Below the pieces are notes generated by a model. It was not told the origin of the DNA and made no database searches. It was given only the letters and a program-made list of their open reading frames with translations. Of a DNA stretch of 64,000 nt, positions 9,391 through 17,568 are shown piece after piece (the stretch's first letter is position 1; each line of letters begins with the position of its first letter). Both the position numbers and the translations under genes were made by a program. The stretch is from contig NZ_JALJWV010000001.1 of the NCBI RefSeq assembly GCF_024169655.1, positions 4,260,001 through 4,324,000 on the forward strand, given 5' to 3'. This stretch comes from Pseudomonas marginalis. Its GTDB lineage: Bacteria > Pseudomonadota > Gammaproteobacteria > Pseudomonadales > Pseudomonadaceae.

Positions 9391-10908
9391 TCACGCCAGC
9401 GAGACGTCCTTGAGGAACGCCTCCACGCGTGGGTTCTGGCCGCTGCGCAATACCGCAGGCGTGTCGTCGCAGACCACACGCCCCTTCTCCATGAACACGA
9501 TGCGATCGGAGACCTTGAACGCGAAATTCATCTCGTGGGTGACGATCACCATGGTGATGCCCTCCTCGGCCAAGGCTTCGATGACCTGCAGCACTTCGTT
9601 GACTTTCTCCGGGTCGAGCGCCGAAGTGGGCTCGTCGAACAGCATGATCTGCGGGCGCATCATCAGCGCGCGGGCGATGGCCACGCGTTGCTGCTGGCCG
9701 CCGGAGAGTTGGTGCGGGTACTTCCAGGCGTGGTCGAGCATGCCGACCTTGTGCAGCAGCGCGTAGGCCTGTTGCTTGAGCTCGTCGGTGCGCCCCAGGC
9801 CGTGGTATTTCGGCGCCATCAACAGGTTGTCGAGCACGCTCAAGTGCGGGAACAGATTGAAGCTCTGGAACACCATGCCGATGTTCAGGCGATGCTCGGC
9901 GTGTTCGACGTACTGCGGTTTCTGCGCGCCGGTTTTGTTCAGGTGGATGAACGGCTGGCCGTTGATCCTGATCTCGCCGTTGTCCAGTTGCTCCAGGCCG
10001 TTGAGCAGGCGAATCAAGGTGGTTTTGCCCGACCCCGACGGCCCGATCACCGACACCACTTCACCGGGCAGGACCTGCAGGTTGACCGAGCCCAGCACCT
10101 CGATGTCGTTGTAGGCCTTGTGCAGCCGCGTGGCGTGCAGCGCCGGGGCCACAGTGGTGGCCGGACGTTGCAGCGCAACCCGTTGTTGCGTGGCCAGGGC
10201 CAGCACCGCCGCATCGGGAACCCGCGACACATTGCGCTGGTTGACGTCGAGAAAGCGCTCCAGGCGTTTGAGCAGGAAGTCGAACACGGTGACGATAAAC
10301 ACATAGAAGAACGCCACCGCCGCCATGGTTTCGATCACCAGGAAGTTCTGCGAATACAGGCGCTGGCCGACCATCAGGATTTCCGTCAGCGAGATCACCG
10401 ACACCAGCGAGGTGAGCTTGACGATGGAGATGTATTCGTTGGCCAGGGATGGCAGCGCCACCCGCAATGCCTGGGGGATCACCACGCGCCATTGGGTGCC
10501 GAAAAACTTCAAGCCCAACGCCCGCGCCGCCTCGCCTTGACCTTTGGGGATCGAGAGCAGACCGCCGCGATGGATCTCGGCCACATACGCCGTTTCGCAA
10601 ATCACCAGGGCCAGCAGGCCGGACCAGAACGGGTCGGCCAGAATCGCCGAAGTGCCGGGCAGCGCTTGAGGCAGGTTGTAGATAAAGATCAACAGCACCA
10701 ACAACGGCAGGCTGCGGAACAGCCAGATATAGCCACGCGCGGGAACGCTGAGCAGCCCATGCCTGGATTGCTTGGCCAGCGCCAGCAGAAAGCCCAGACC
10801 GATGCTCAAGACCCAGGTCAGGGTGCTGAGCTTGATCACCGTCCACGTCGCGCGCCAGAACTCGGCATCGCCCAGCAGACCAAACATATAATTCCAGTCG
10901 AATGTCAT
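9391..10908 (-). CDS. Amino-acid ABC transporter, permease fused to ATPase
   Basis: A 505-residue fusion of a HisM/GlnP-type permease and a GlnQ-type ATPase. The N-terminal part (about 1-220) has several membrane segments and the EAA-type loop (GEAARALGLKFFGTQWRVVI). The C-terminal part (about 260-505) has Walker A GPSGSGKTT, the signature LSGGQQQRVAIARAL and Walker B IMLFDEPTSALDPE. As these importers work as dimers, one fused chain would supply both membrane and nucleotide-binding subunits. A TTG at 10953 would add 15 residues; the ATG at 10908 is preferred because the first permease helix follows it closely. It is probably the first gene of the leftward operon. Confidence 0.9.
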   Translation of the reverse strand: MTFDWNYMFGLLGDAEFWRATWTVIKLSTLTWVLSIGLGFLLALAKQSRHGLLSVPARGYIWLFRSLPLLVLLIFIYNLPQALPGTSAILADPFWSGLLALVICETAYVAEIHRGGLLSIPKGQGEAARALGLKFFGTQWRVVIPQALRVALPSLANEYISIVKLTSLVSVISLTEILMVGQRLYSQNFLVIETMAAVAFFYVFIVTVFDFLLKRLERFLDVNQRNVSRVPDAAVLALATQQRVALQRPATTVAPALHATRLHKAYNDIEVLGSVNLQVLPGEVVSVIGPSGSGKTTLIRLLNGLEQLDNGEIRINGQPFIHLNKTGAQKPQYVEHAEHRLNIGMVFQSFNLFPHLSVLDNLLMAPKYHGLGRTDELKQQAYALLHKVGMLDHAWKYPHQLSGGQQQRVAIARALMMRPQIMLFDEPTSALDPEKVNEVLQVIEALAEEGITMVIVTHEMNFAFKVSDRIVFMEKGRVVCDDTPAVLRSGQNPRVEAFLKDVSLA

Positions 10909-11062
10909 CGTCGCGGTGCCCTGCCCCAAAAGAAGGAAATTGATCTGCGTCAATGAATTCAGAGTCGTGGCGGGAGGCCCTTAGGGTCAATTCGTAAAAC
11001 CCGGTCCACTGGGTAGGCAGAACCTACGCAGCCCCCCTCCGCCCCCGAAACCACCAAAAATC

Positions 11063-11155
11063 AATGTGGGAGGGGGCTTGCCCCCGATAGCGGCGCATCA
11101 GCCAGCGGATATGTCGCTGACACACCGCAATCGGGGGCAAGCCCCCTCCCACATT
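11063..11155. repeat. REPIN: two inverted REP elements
   Basis: Two copies of ATGTGGGAGGGGGCTTGCCC/CCGAT face each other (about 11064-11088 and 11130-11154) around a 40-base spacer, making a long imperfect hairpin. This is the REP doublet form seen in the P. fluorescens group, mobilised by RAYT transposases. It fills the 324-base gap between the ABC fusion gene and the LysR gene; nothing else is seen there. Confidence 0.85.
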
Positions 11156-11232
11156 GCATAGGCCGCACGCCCTGACCGAAAGGGTGCACGCCTGAACTCA
11201 CCGCGCCGAACACGCCACCTTTTGGTGCAAAT

Positions 11233-12207
11233 TCAGCTCACACCGCTGAGCGAGCGCACCGCATGCGGGTCAAAAAAGCTCGGCGGAGCCATGCCGGGGA
11301 TGTACTGGTCAGACACAAACATCCGGCAGCGCTCGGCAAACGCCGACACCACGCGTGACAGTTGAGTGTTGCTCGCCGTGGCGTACCCCAGCTTCATCGG
11401 CCGGTGCGTGCCCGCCAGGCGCAGACGGATCACGCGTTTACCGTCCTGGGACAGGTTCGATTTGGGCCGCGCATTCGCGAAGGAATAACCGATCCCGTTG
11501 CCGACCATGGCGCGCACCGTTTCGAGGTTGGTGGAGCGCATGATGATGTTCGGCGTGGTGCCCGCCTGCATAAACAGGCTGAGGAAATAGTCGCGGCTCC
11601 ACGGCGTGTCGAGCAGCACCACCGGGTACGCCTCCAGATCCTGCATGCTGACCGCCGACAGGCTCGCCAGCGGGTGATACTCGCCAACCATCACATACGG
11701 CGGCAGGTGCGCCAGGGGTTGGAAGTCGATGTCGGGGCTGGTCACCAGGTCGTAGGTCAGGGCGATGTCCAGCTCGCCGCTGCGCAGTTTTTCCAGCAGT
11801 TCCTCGTGGTTGCCCTCGGCCTGAGTCAGGCGCACGCCGGGAAACGCGCGGCCGAAGCCAAACACCAGCTCGGGGGTGATCATCGGCGCCAGCGACTCCA
11901 GGCAGCCCACCCGCAACGGCCCGCGCACGGTGTTCAATGACTCCGAGGCGATGGTGTAGAGGTTGCTCATCTGTTCCATGATCTGCTTGGCTTCTTGCAT
12001 CACCAGACGCCCCACTGCCGTCAGGGAAATGCCCTGGGCGTGATGCCGGATAAACAGCTGGATGCCCAGCTCAGCCTCCATATGAGTGATCGCCGCCGAG
12101 ATCGACGGCGACGACACATGGATGCGTTCAGCGGCGGCACTGATGCTGCCCGCCTCGCCCGACGCGACAAAATATTCCAGTTGGCGCTGAGTAATACGAC
12201 TGAGCAT
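11233..12207 (-). CDS. LysR-family transcriptional regulator of the catabolic locus
   Basis: A 324-residue LysR-type regulator. The winged helix-turn-helix is at the N-terminus (RQLEYFVASGEAGSISAAAE, then IHVSSPSISAAITHME). The C-terminal two-lobed effector domain contains GPLRVGCLESLAPMITPELV. It is divergent from the RidA-AroQ-monooxygenase genes and upstream of the leftward importer operon. The simplest reading is that it controls both, with the 12208-12403 gap as the operator region. The ATG at 12207 is chosen because the HTH follows directly; an earlier in-frame start adds 17 residues outside the family pattern. Confidence 0.9.
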   Translation of the reverse strand: MLSRITQRQLEYFVASGEAGSISAAAERIHVSSPSISAAITHMEAELGIQLFIRHHAQGISLTAVGRLVMQEAKQIMEQMSNLYTIASESLNTVRGPLRVGCLESLAPMITPELVFGFGRAFPGVRLTQAEGNHEELLEKLRSGELDIALTYDLVTSPDIDFQPLAHLPPYVMVGEYHPLASLSAVSMQDLEAYPVVLLDTPWSRDYFLSLFMQAGTTPNIIMRSTNLETVRAMVGNGIGYSFANARPKSNLSQDGKRVIRLRLAGTHRPMKLGYATASNTQLSRVVSAFAERCRMFVSDQYIPGMAPPSFFDPHAVRSLSGVS

Positions 12208-12403
12208 CAGGCCTGTACCTCGGTAATGACTGTATGCCCAGCGTGTTGCAGGGTTCATGCCGGGATAGGCGCGGGGCCGGCGCAGGGCGATGACCAGCTC
12301 GGGCTTCGGTTTTTCCTAAGCACTACCCCGCACAAATGCTGGTTTCGCCCGGCAACAGGCGATGTGAAGCTGATTGCATCCCGCTTCCGACGAGTCGCCA
12401 GCC
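12208..12403. promoter_or_regulatory. Divergent promoter region, LysR gene / RidA operon
   Basis: This 196-base gap separates the leftward LysR gene from the rightward RidA-AroQ-monooxygenase genes. LysR regulators usually bind such gaps at T-N11-A sites; several T-N11-A spacings occur here but none stands out as a palindrome. The assignment is by position only. Confidence 0.4.
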
Positions 12404-12826
12404 ATGCCCACCCACACCCGCATCCGCATGTTCAACACAAAGCAGACCTACCCCAACCAGGCGCTGGACAACGACCTGTGCCAGGCCGTGCGCGCCGGCA
12501 ACACTATCTATGTACGCGGCCAGATCGGCACTGATTTCGACGGCAACCTGGTCGGCCTCGGCGACCCGCGCGCGCAAGCCGAACAAGCGATGAAAAACGT
12601 CAAGCAACTGCTTGAGGAGGCGGGTTCCGACCTGTCCCATATCGTCAAGACCACCACCTATTTGATCGACCCGCGTTACCGCGAGCCGGTGTATCAGGAG
12701 GTCGGCAAATGGCTCAAGGGCGTGTTCCCGATATCTACCGGGCTGGTGATTTCCGGCCTGGGCCAGCCCGAGTGGTTGATGGAGATCGATGTGATCGCCG
12801 TGGTGCCGGACGATTGGGCCGTATGA
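12404..12826 (+). CDS. RidA family enamine/imine deaminase-like protein
   Basis: A 140-residue protein of the RidA/YjgF/YER057c family. Characteristic pieces are VYVRGQIG-like IYVRGQIGTDFDGNLVGLGD, QAEQAMKNVKQLLEEAGSDL and HIVKTTTYLIDPRYREPVYQ. Canonical RidA proteins have a catalytic Arg in the C-terminal RA.V.V segment. Here the end reads EWLMEIDVIAVVPDDW, with no Arg at that place, so it belongs to a non-canonical Rid subgroup. Such proteins are often found in catabolic operons, handling enamine or imine intermediates or acting as hydrolases. It is the first gene of the rightward operon. ATG at 12404. Confidence 0.88.
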   Translation: MPTHTRIRMFNTKQTYPNQALDNDLCQAVRAGNTIYVRGQIGTDFDGNLVGLGDPRAQAEQAMKNVKQLLEEAGSDLSHIVKTTTYLIDPRYREPVYQEVGKWLKGVFPISTGLVISGLGQPEWLMEIDVIAVVPDDWAV

Positions 12827-12880
12827 AAGCGGCCGACGCCAACGTCGCGCTGCACGTCGCGAAATAAGCCGGAGAACCCC

Positions 12881-13330
12881 ATGCCCCGCACCGTGTACTT
12901 CCTCAATGGCCCCAACGCCAACCTCTACGGGCTGGACAAGCACGGCAGCTACGGCAGCGCCAGCTTCGCCAGCATCGAAGCGTGTTGCCAGGGCCACGCC
13001 GCAGAGTTGGGCCTGACCCTGGACTTTCGCCAGAGCAACCATGAAGGCGTGCTGGTGGACTGGATTCAAGAGGCCCGCCTGAACGCCGACGCCATCGTGA
13101 TCAACGCCGCCGGGCTGAGCTACAGCTCGGTGCCGATCCTCGATGCGCTGCTGGCGTTCGACGGCCCGATCATCGAAGCGCACATGAGCAATATCTGGAA
13201 GCGCGAAAGCTTCCGGCATCACTCCTACGTGTCCAAAGCCGCCACCGGCGTGGTCGCCGGGTTGGGCGCGCTGGGTTACCGACTCGCACTCACGGCGGTG
13301 GCCGAGCTGCTCAACGAACCGCAGCAGTGA
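12881..13330 (+). CDS. aroQ: Type II 3-dehydroquinate dehydratase paralogue with altered active site
   Basis: A 149-residue AroQ-fold protein: LNGPNANLYG (8-17), FRQSNHEGVLVDWIQEA (49-65), IEAHMSNIWKRESFRHHSY (98-116). The catalytic Tyr (Y24), Asn (N75) and His (H101) are in place. However, the flexible lid normally reads LLGxREPxxYG and here reads LYGLDKHGSYG, so the lid Arg is replaced by Asp19 and Pro by His21. The conserved NPGAYTHTS is NAAGLSYSS (75-83). With its catabolic neighbours it is probably not the shikimate-pathway enzyme and may dehydrate another cyclic substrate, although dehydroquinate activity cannot be excluded. It lies 54 bases after RidA. Confidence 0.85.
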   Translation: MPRTVYFLNGPNANLYGLDKHGSYGSASFASIEACCQGHAAELGLTLDFRQSNHEGVLVDWIQEARLNADAIVINAAGLSYSSVPILDALLAFDGPIIEAHMSNIWKRESFRHHSYVSKAATGVVAGLGALGYRLALTAVAELLNEPQQ

Positions 13331-13401
13331 GCAGGCCGATCATCGATCAAATGCGGCTCTGCGGTATTGCAGATAAACCTCTAACTTTTCAGGAAACGCC
13401 T

Positions 13402-14652
13402 ATGTCCGTCGAAACAATCAACACCCTGGTAGTCGGCGCAGGCCAGGCCGGCGTCGCCATGAGCGAGCACCTGTCGCTGATGGGCGTGCCGCATATCGTG
13501 CTGGAGCGCAGCCGCATCGCCGAGCGCTGGCGTTCGGAGCGCTGGGACTCGCTCGTCGCCAACGGCCCGGCCTGGCACGACCGCTTCCCCGGCCTGAAAT
13601 TCGAGGGCATTTCCCCCGAAGCCTTCCCGCCCAAGGAGCGCATGGCCGACTACTTCCAAGCCTATGTCGAGATGCTCAACGCCCCGGTGCGCACCGGCGT
13701 CGAAGTGCAGCAAGTGGAGCGCCATGTCGGTCGCCCCGGCTTCAAGGTGACTACCTCGGCGGGCGTGATCGAGGCCGCTAACGTGGTGGCCGCCACCGGC
13801 CCGTTCCAACGCCCCTCGATCCCGGACATCGTGCCCGCCACCGCGCCGCTGCATCAGTTGCATTCCTGCGCCTACAAGAACCCCGGCCAACTGCCCGAAG
13901 GCGCCGTGCTGGTGGTCGGCGCCGGTGCTTCCGGCTCGCAGATCGCCGAAGAACTGCAAAAGGCCGGCAAAACCGTGTACCTCTCGGTCGGCGAACACTA
14001 CCGCCCTCCCCGCGCCTACCGCGGCCGCGACTACTGCTGGTGGCTCGGCGCCCTGGGCCTGTGGGATGAAGTCAAAATCCAGCCGAAGAAAAAACACGTG
14101 GCCTTTGCCGTCAGCGGCTACGAAGGCGGCAAGACCGTCGACTTCCGCCGCCTCGCGCATCAAGGGATCAACCTGGTGGGCGTCACCGAACAGTGGAACG
14201 CAGGCGTCATGACCTTCGCCCCTGGCCTGGCCGCCAACGTGGCAGAGGGGGATCGAGCGTACTTCGAGGTACTGCGCGACGCCGATGCCTATATCGAGGC
14301 AAACGGCTTGCCGTTCCCCGAAGAACCGCAAGCCTGGGAACTGCTGCCCGACCCGCAATGCCTGCTGGACCCGATCCTCAGCCTGAACCTGGCCGAAGCC
14401 GGCGTGACCACGATTCTGTGGGCCACCGGGTTCAAGTTCGACTTCAACTGGTTGAAGGTCGATGCGTTCGACGAGAACGGCGAACCGTTCCACAAACGCG
14501 GGATTTCGGCACAGAGCGGGATCTACTTCCTGGGCCTGCCGAATCTGGTGAACCGGGCGTCGTCGTTTATCTATGGGGTTTGGCATGATGCGAAGTACGT
14601 GGCAGATCACATCGTGTTGCAGAACGAGTACATGGCGTATGGCAAGGCTTAG
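13402..14652 (+). CDS. Flavin-dependent monooxygenase-like NAD(P)/FAD protein (CzcO/FMO type)
   Basis: A 416-residue flavoprotein. An FAD-binding Rossmann motif GAGQAG is at 12-17 and a second dinucleotide (NADPH) motif GAGASGSQIAEEL lies about 175-187. ILWATGFKFDFNWL near residue 350 is the ATG motif of flavin monooxygenases. The protein resembles CzcO/YUC-like monooxygenases, which oxygenate N, S or carbonyl groups; the substrate is not predictable. The ATG at 13402 has AGGAAA upstream. It is the last gene of the rightward operon behind aroQ (71 bases), and no terminator is obvious before the VOC gene. Confidence 0.88.
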   Translation: MSVETINTLVVGAGQAGVAMSEHLSLMGVPHIVLERSRIAERWRSERWDSLVANGPAWHDRFPGLKFEGISPEAFPPKERMADYFQAYVEMLNAPVRTGVEVQQVERHVGRPGFKVTTSAGVIEAANVVAATGPFQRPSIPDIVPATAPLHQLHSCAYKNPGQLPEGAVLVVGAGASGSQIAEELQKAGKTVYLSVGEHYRPPRAYRGRDYCWWLGALGLWDEVKIQPKKKHVAFAVSGYEGGKTVDFRRLAHQGINLVGVTEQWNAGVMTFAPGLAANVAEGDRAYFEVLRDADAYIEANGLPFPEEPQAWELLPDPQCLLDPILSLNLAEAGVTTILWATGFKFDFNWLKVDAFDENGEPFHKRGISAQSGIYFLGLPNLVNRASSFIYGVWHDAKYVADHIVLQNEYMAYGKA

Positions 14653-14727
14653 CGCCTTGCTCCCAGCAGCCTTCCAACGACCGATCCGCTACAATCGCCG
14701 CTTTGGACATTCGCCAAGGAGGCAGCC

Positions 14728-15084
14728 ATGAGCGTTCGTGGTCAAGATCGACAGATCGACAATATTGAATTCAATGTCAGCGACATTGCCCGCAGCAAAA
14801 CTTTCTACGGCCACGCGTTCGGATGGACGTTCGTCGACTACGGCCCGACCTATACCGAATTCAGCGATGGCCGGCTGACGGGTGGCTTCACCACGGGGGA
14901 GCCGGTGCGGCCGGGCGGTCCTTTAGTCATCTTGTATGCGGACAATCTCGAGGACGCGCAGCGGCGGCTCAAGGCTGTGGGCGCGGTGATCTCCCGCGAA
15001 ACCTTTTCGTTCCCCGGTGGAAGCAGGTTCCACTTCATTGATCCTGACGGCTATGAACTGGCCGTTTGGACAGCGCAACAGTAA
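14728..15084 (+). CDS. VOC family (glyoxalase/bleomycin resistance-like) protein
   Basis: A 118-residue vicinal-oxygen-chelate protein with one babab repeat pair: IDNIEFNVSDIARSKTFYGH at the start and the C-terminal FHFIDPDGYELAVWT ending motif. Members act as lyases, dioxygenases or drug-binding proteins. AAGGAGG lies just upstream of the ATG, a strong ribosome-binding site. It is 75 bases after the monooxygenase gene on the same strand, but its typical core-genome look suggests an independent gene. Function not assigned. Confidence 0.85.
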   Translation: MSVRGQDRQIDNIEFNVSDIARSKTFYGHAFGWTFVDYGPTYTEFSDGRLTGGFTTGEPVRPGGPLVILYADNLEDAQRRLKAVGAVISRETFSFPGGSRFHFIDPDGYELAVWTAQQ

Positions 15085-15126
15085 AGACTGAGCTTTTATC
15101 GATTGAGCGAGCGCATGGTTTTATAC

Positions 15127-15282
15127 ATGCGCAAACTGTCCTTCCCCACTTTTATGCTGTTTCTGTGCTTGCAGGGTTGTGCAGAGATACCCACCCGTTC
15201 GGATGTAAATGCCGGATTGGCCCCCTGCACCTCGTCGTCGCCCCGATTCTCCTCCTCCAGTCTCCGCCACATCGGCCGATAA
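15127..15282 (+). pseudogene. Remnant of a DUF1499-type lipoprotein gene
   Basis: A 51-residue reading starts MRKLSFPTFMLFLCLQGCAE, a lipoprotein signal with lipobox LQGC. It continues PTRSDVNAGLAPCTSSSPRF, which resembles the start of DUF1499 lipoproteins (LAPCPSSPNCVSS), then ends abruptly with a stop. The Pfam domain is otherwise missing. It is therefore most likely the decayed 5' end of such a gene, though a functional short lipoprotein cannot be excluded. No strong ribosome-binding site is seen. Confidence 0.4.
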
Positions 15283-15338
15283 CCTTATTAGCCGCAAGCC
15301 TATTGCATGCGTCCACTCACTGGATCGAGCCCGTCGCC

Positions 15339-17360
15339 ATGAATCCACTCAACTTCCTAAAAAAAGCCCGGGCCGATCGTCAAGGCACCGCCACCCTCAC
15401 CTGCACCGCCAATGAGCTGGAGTCTTCATTGGCTAACCTGCGCATCGCGCCGGTGCTGATCACCGGTTTCATCTCCCCTCACTTGGACATCGACCAGGTC
15501 GCCGCCAAGCTCAAGCGCCGCTTCCCGCAAACCAGCATCAGCCTGTGTACCTCCGCCGGCGAGTTGTGCAACGCGGCGAATTCGCTGTATTGCACCACCG
15601 GCGAGCGCTGGGACCGGATTGTGCTGCAGCTGTTTGACGACAGCCTGATCGCCTCCGCCGAAGTGGTGATGGTGCCGCTGGAGTGTGAAGACATCCGCAG
15701 CGGCGGCAAGCGCATGGGCATGAAGGAGCGGATTGCCAAGCTGACGAGCAATATCAAGCGCGTGCAGGCGCACACACTGATCGACCATCGCGACACGCTG
15801 GCCTACGTGGTGTTCGACGGGTTATCGGCGTCGGAGTCGTTTTTCATGGAGGCGCTGTATGAATCGGGGCGTTTCCCCTGCCTGTTTGTCGGCGGGTCGG
15901 CCGGGGGCAAGCTGGATTTCCAGAAAACGCTGATCCATGACGGCCAGCGCAGTTACCAGAACCACGCACAAATCGTGTTCCTGAAGACCGCCGCGAATGT
16001 GCGTTTTGGCGTATTTAAAAGCCAGAACTTCAAACCGGCTGATTTGACCTTCAACGTGCTGACCGCCTCCGAAGAGGACCGCACGATTGACCAGGTGATC
16101 GACAGCGCGGGCAATATCAAGAGCATGGTGCAGGCGCTGTGTGACGCCTTCAATTGCGCGCCCCAGGCGCTGGAGTCGAAGTTGGCGGATTATTCGTTCG
16201 CCATCCGCGTGGGCAATGAGTTGTTCGTGCGCTCCATCGCACGGATCGACTATGAACACCAGATCGTCCAACTGTATTGCGACGTGGCACCCGGCGAGGA
16301 GTTGGTGATGGTCCGGCGCACGCCGTTGCGTGAGGCCACCCGCGTGGACTACGAGCAGTTTCTGCGCGGCAAGGGCGGGCAGCCGGTGGCGGGCATTCTC
16401 AATGACTGCATTTTGCGCAGGCTGAACAACGCCACCGAATTGGGCAGCATGGCCGGGACGTTTGGCGATGTGCCGCTGGCAGGGATGTCGACCTTTGGGG
16501 AAATCCTGGGCTTGAACCTGAACCAGACGCTGACCGCAATTTTCTTCTTTCGGGTGGCCAAGGGCGCCAGCTTCAGCGACGAGTACGCGGACAATTTCAT
16601 TGCGCACTACGGCGAGTTCAAAGCCTTCTTCCTACGCCGCCAGGTGAATAAACTGGCGGGATTGAACCATGTAGTGGTCAAGCAGATTGCGGCGTTCAAA
16701 AACAATGACTTCAGCGGCGCCCTGAATACCCGCGGGCTGGACAGCAATATTTTGCCGGTGTTCGAGGGCCTGGCGGACCTGGGCCAAGTGTTGGCCCAGG
16801 CCGAACGTCAACACGCGGAAATCTCCTCGCAGATCAAGCATTACTCCGGCGAGTTGCACGCCTCGATGGACGAACTGGTTGGCACCATCGACCAGCAGAA
16901 CACCGTGTCTGCGAAGGCCGGGGCGACGGTCGAGGGCTTGTCCAGCCAGGCCGATGATGCCGTGGTCGGTGCGCGGACCCTGGCCGGTTCGAGTTTGCGC
17001 ATCCAGTCGATTGTGCAGGTGATTCAACAAATCGCCGGCCAGACCAACCTGCTGGCGCTCAACGCGGCGATCGAAGCCGCGCGCGCTGGCGACCTGGGCC
17101 GGGGTTTTGCGGTGGTGGCGGACGAGGTGCGCAAGCTGGCGGAAATCACCCGCAAGAATGCCGCAGAAATCGGCGTGGATATCGACCTGTTATCCGGCGA
17201 AATCCAGCGTGTTGCCCAGCAGATTGAAGACCAGTCCAGCGGCGTCGGTGCCTTGCGCGAAATGCTCGATGCACTGGAGGCGTCAAGCCGTGCGACAGAG
17301 GGGACTGCGCAACGGACCAAGACGATTGCGGATACGCTGACTGGGCTTACGCATGCGTAG
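15339..17360 (+). CDS. Soluble chemoreceptor with FIST sensor domains
   Basis: A 673-residue protein with no membrane segment. The N-terminal part (about 35-390) has the features of FIST N and FIST C domains, including SLCTSAGELCN, LVVFDGL-like YVVFDGLSASE, GGSAGGKLDFQKT, and later GGQPVAGILNDCILRR and AGMSTFGEILG. FIST domains are thought to sense small ligands such as amino acids. The C-terminal part is a chemoreceptor signalling domain with QTNLLALNAAIEAARAGDLG and RGFAVVADEVRKLAEIT. It should signal to CheA from the cytosol. The ATG at 15339 is chosen because the region upstream holds the lipoprotein remnant. Single gene. Confidence 0.9.
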   Translation: MNPLNFLKKARADRQGTATLTCTANELESSLANLRIAPVLITGFISPHLDIDQVAAKLKRRFPQTSISLCTSAGELCNAANSLYCTTGERWDRIVLQLFDDSLIASAEVVMVPLECEDIRSGGKRMGMKERIAKLTSNIKRVQAHTLIDHRDTLAYVVFDGLSASESFFMEALYESGRFPCLFVGGSAGGKLDFQKTLIHDGQRSYQNHAQIVFLKTAANVRFGVFKSQNFKPADLTFNVLTASEEDRTIDQVIDSAGNIKSMVQALCDAFNCAPQALESKLADYSFAIRVGNELFVRSIARIDYEHQIVQLYCDVAPGEELVMVRRTPLREATRVDYEQFLRGKGGQPVAGILNDCILRRLNNATELGSMAGTFGDVPLAGMSTFGEILGLNLNQTLTAIFFFRVAKGASFSDEYADNFIAHYGEFKAFFLRRQVNKLAGLNHVVVKQIAAFKNNDFSGALNTRGLDSNILPVFEGLADLGQVLAQAERQHAEISSQIKHYSGELHASMDELVGTIDQQNTVSAKAGATVEGLSSQADDAVVGARTLAGSSLRIQSIVQVIQQIAGQTNLLALNAAIEAARAGDLGRGFAVVADEVRKLAEITRKNAAEIGVDIDLLSGEIQRVAQQIEDQSSGVGALREMLDALEASSRATEGTAQRTKTIADTLTGLTHA

Positions 17361-17514
17361 ACCCCCATGGGGTCTACCTCGGATGCTCAACTAGCTTGAA
17401 CAGATTGCTCAGCCGGATCGGGCGCGTGTTGGAAGAGGTTTGATTACGAGGCCATCGAGTATAAACCGAGGGGGCCGGCCTTCAGGGGAATCGGCGCCCG
17501 GAGTGAAATATTGC

Positions 17515-17566
17515 ATAGGGGGGCCAGGTATGTGATGCTCCGCACCTCATAGGTAGGGGGGGTATA
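17515..17566 (+). promoter_or_regulatory. G-tract operators of the dmeRF operon
   Basis: Two G-runs flanked by A/T dinucleotides precede dmeR: ATAGGGGGGCC (G6 at 17518-17523) and GGTAGGGGGGGTATAT (G7 at 17556-17562). RcnR/DmeR-type repressors recognise TA..G6..TA sites of this form. The second copy lies at the ribosome-binding position of the dmeR GTG (17569), so it may serve both as repressor site and Shine-Dalgarno. The reading is by pattern. Confidence 0.6.
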
Positions 17567-17568
17567 TT

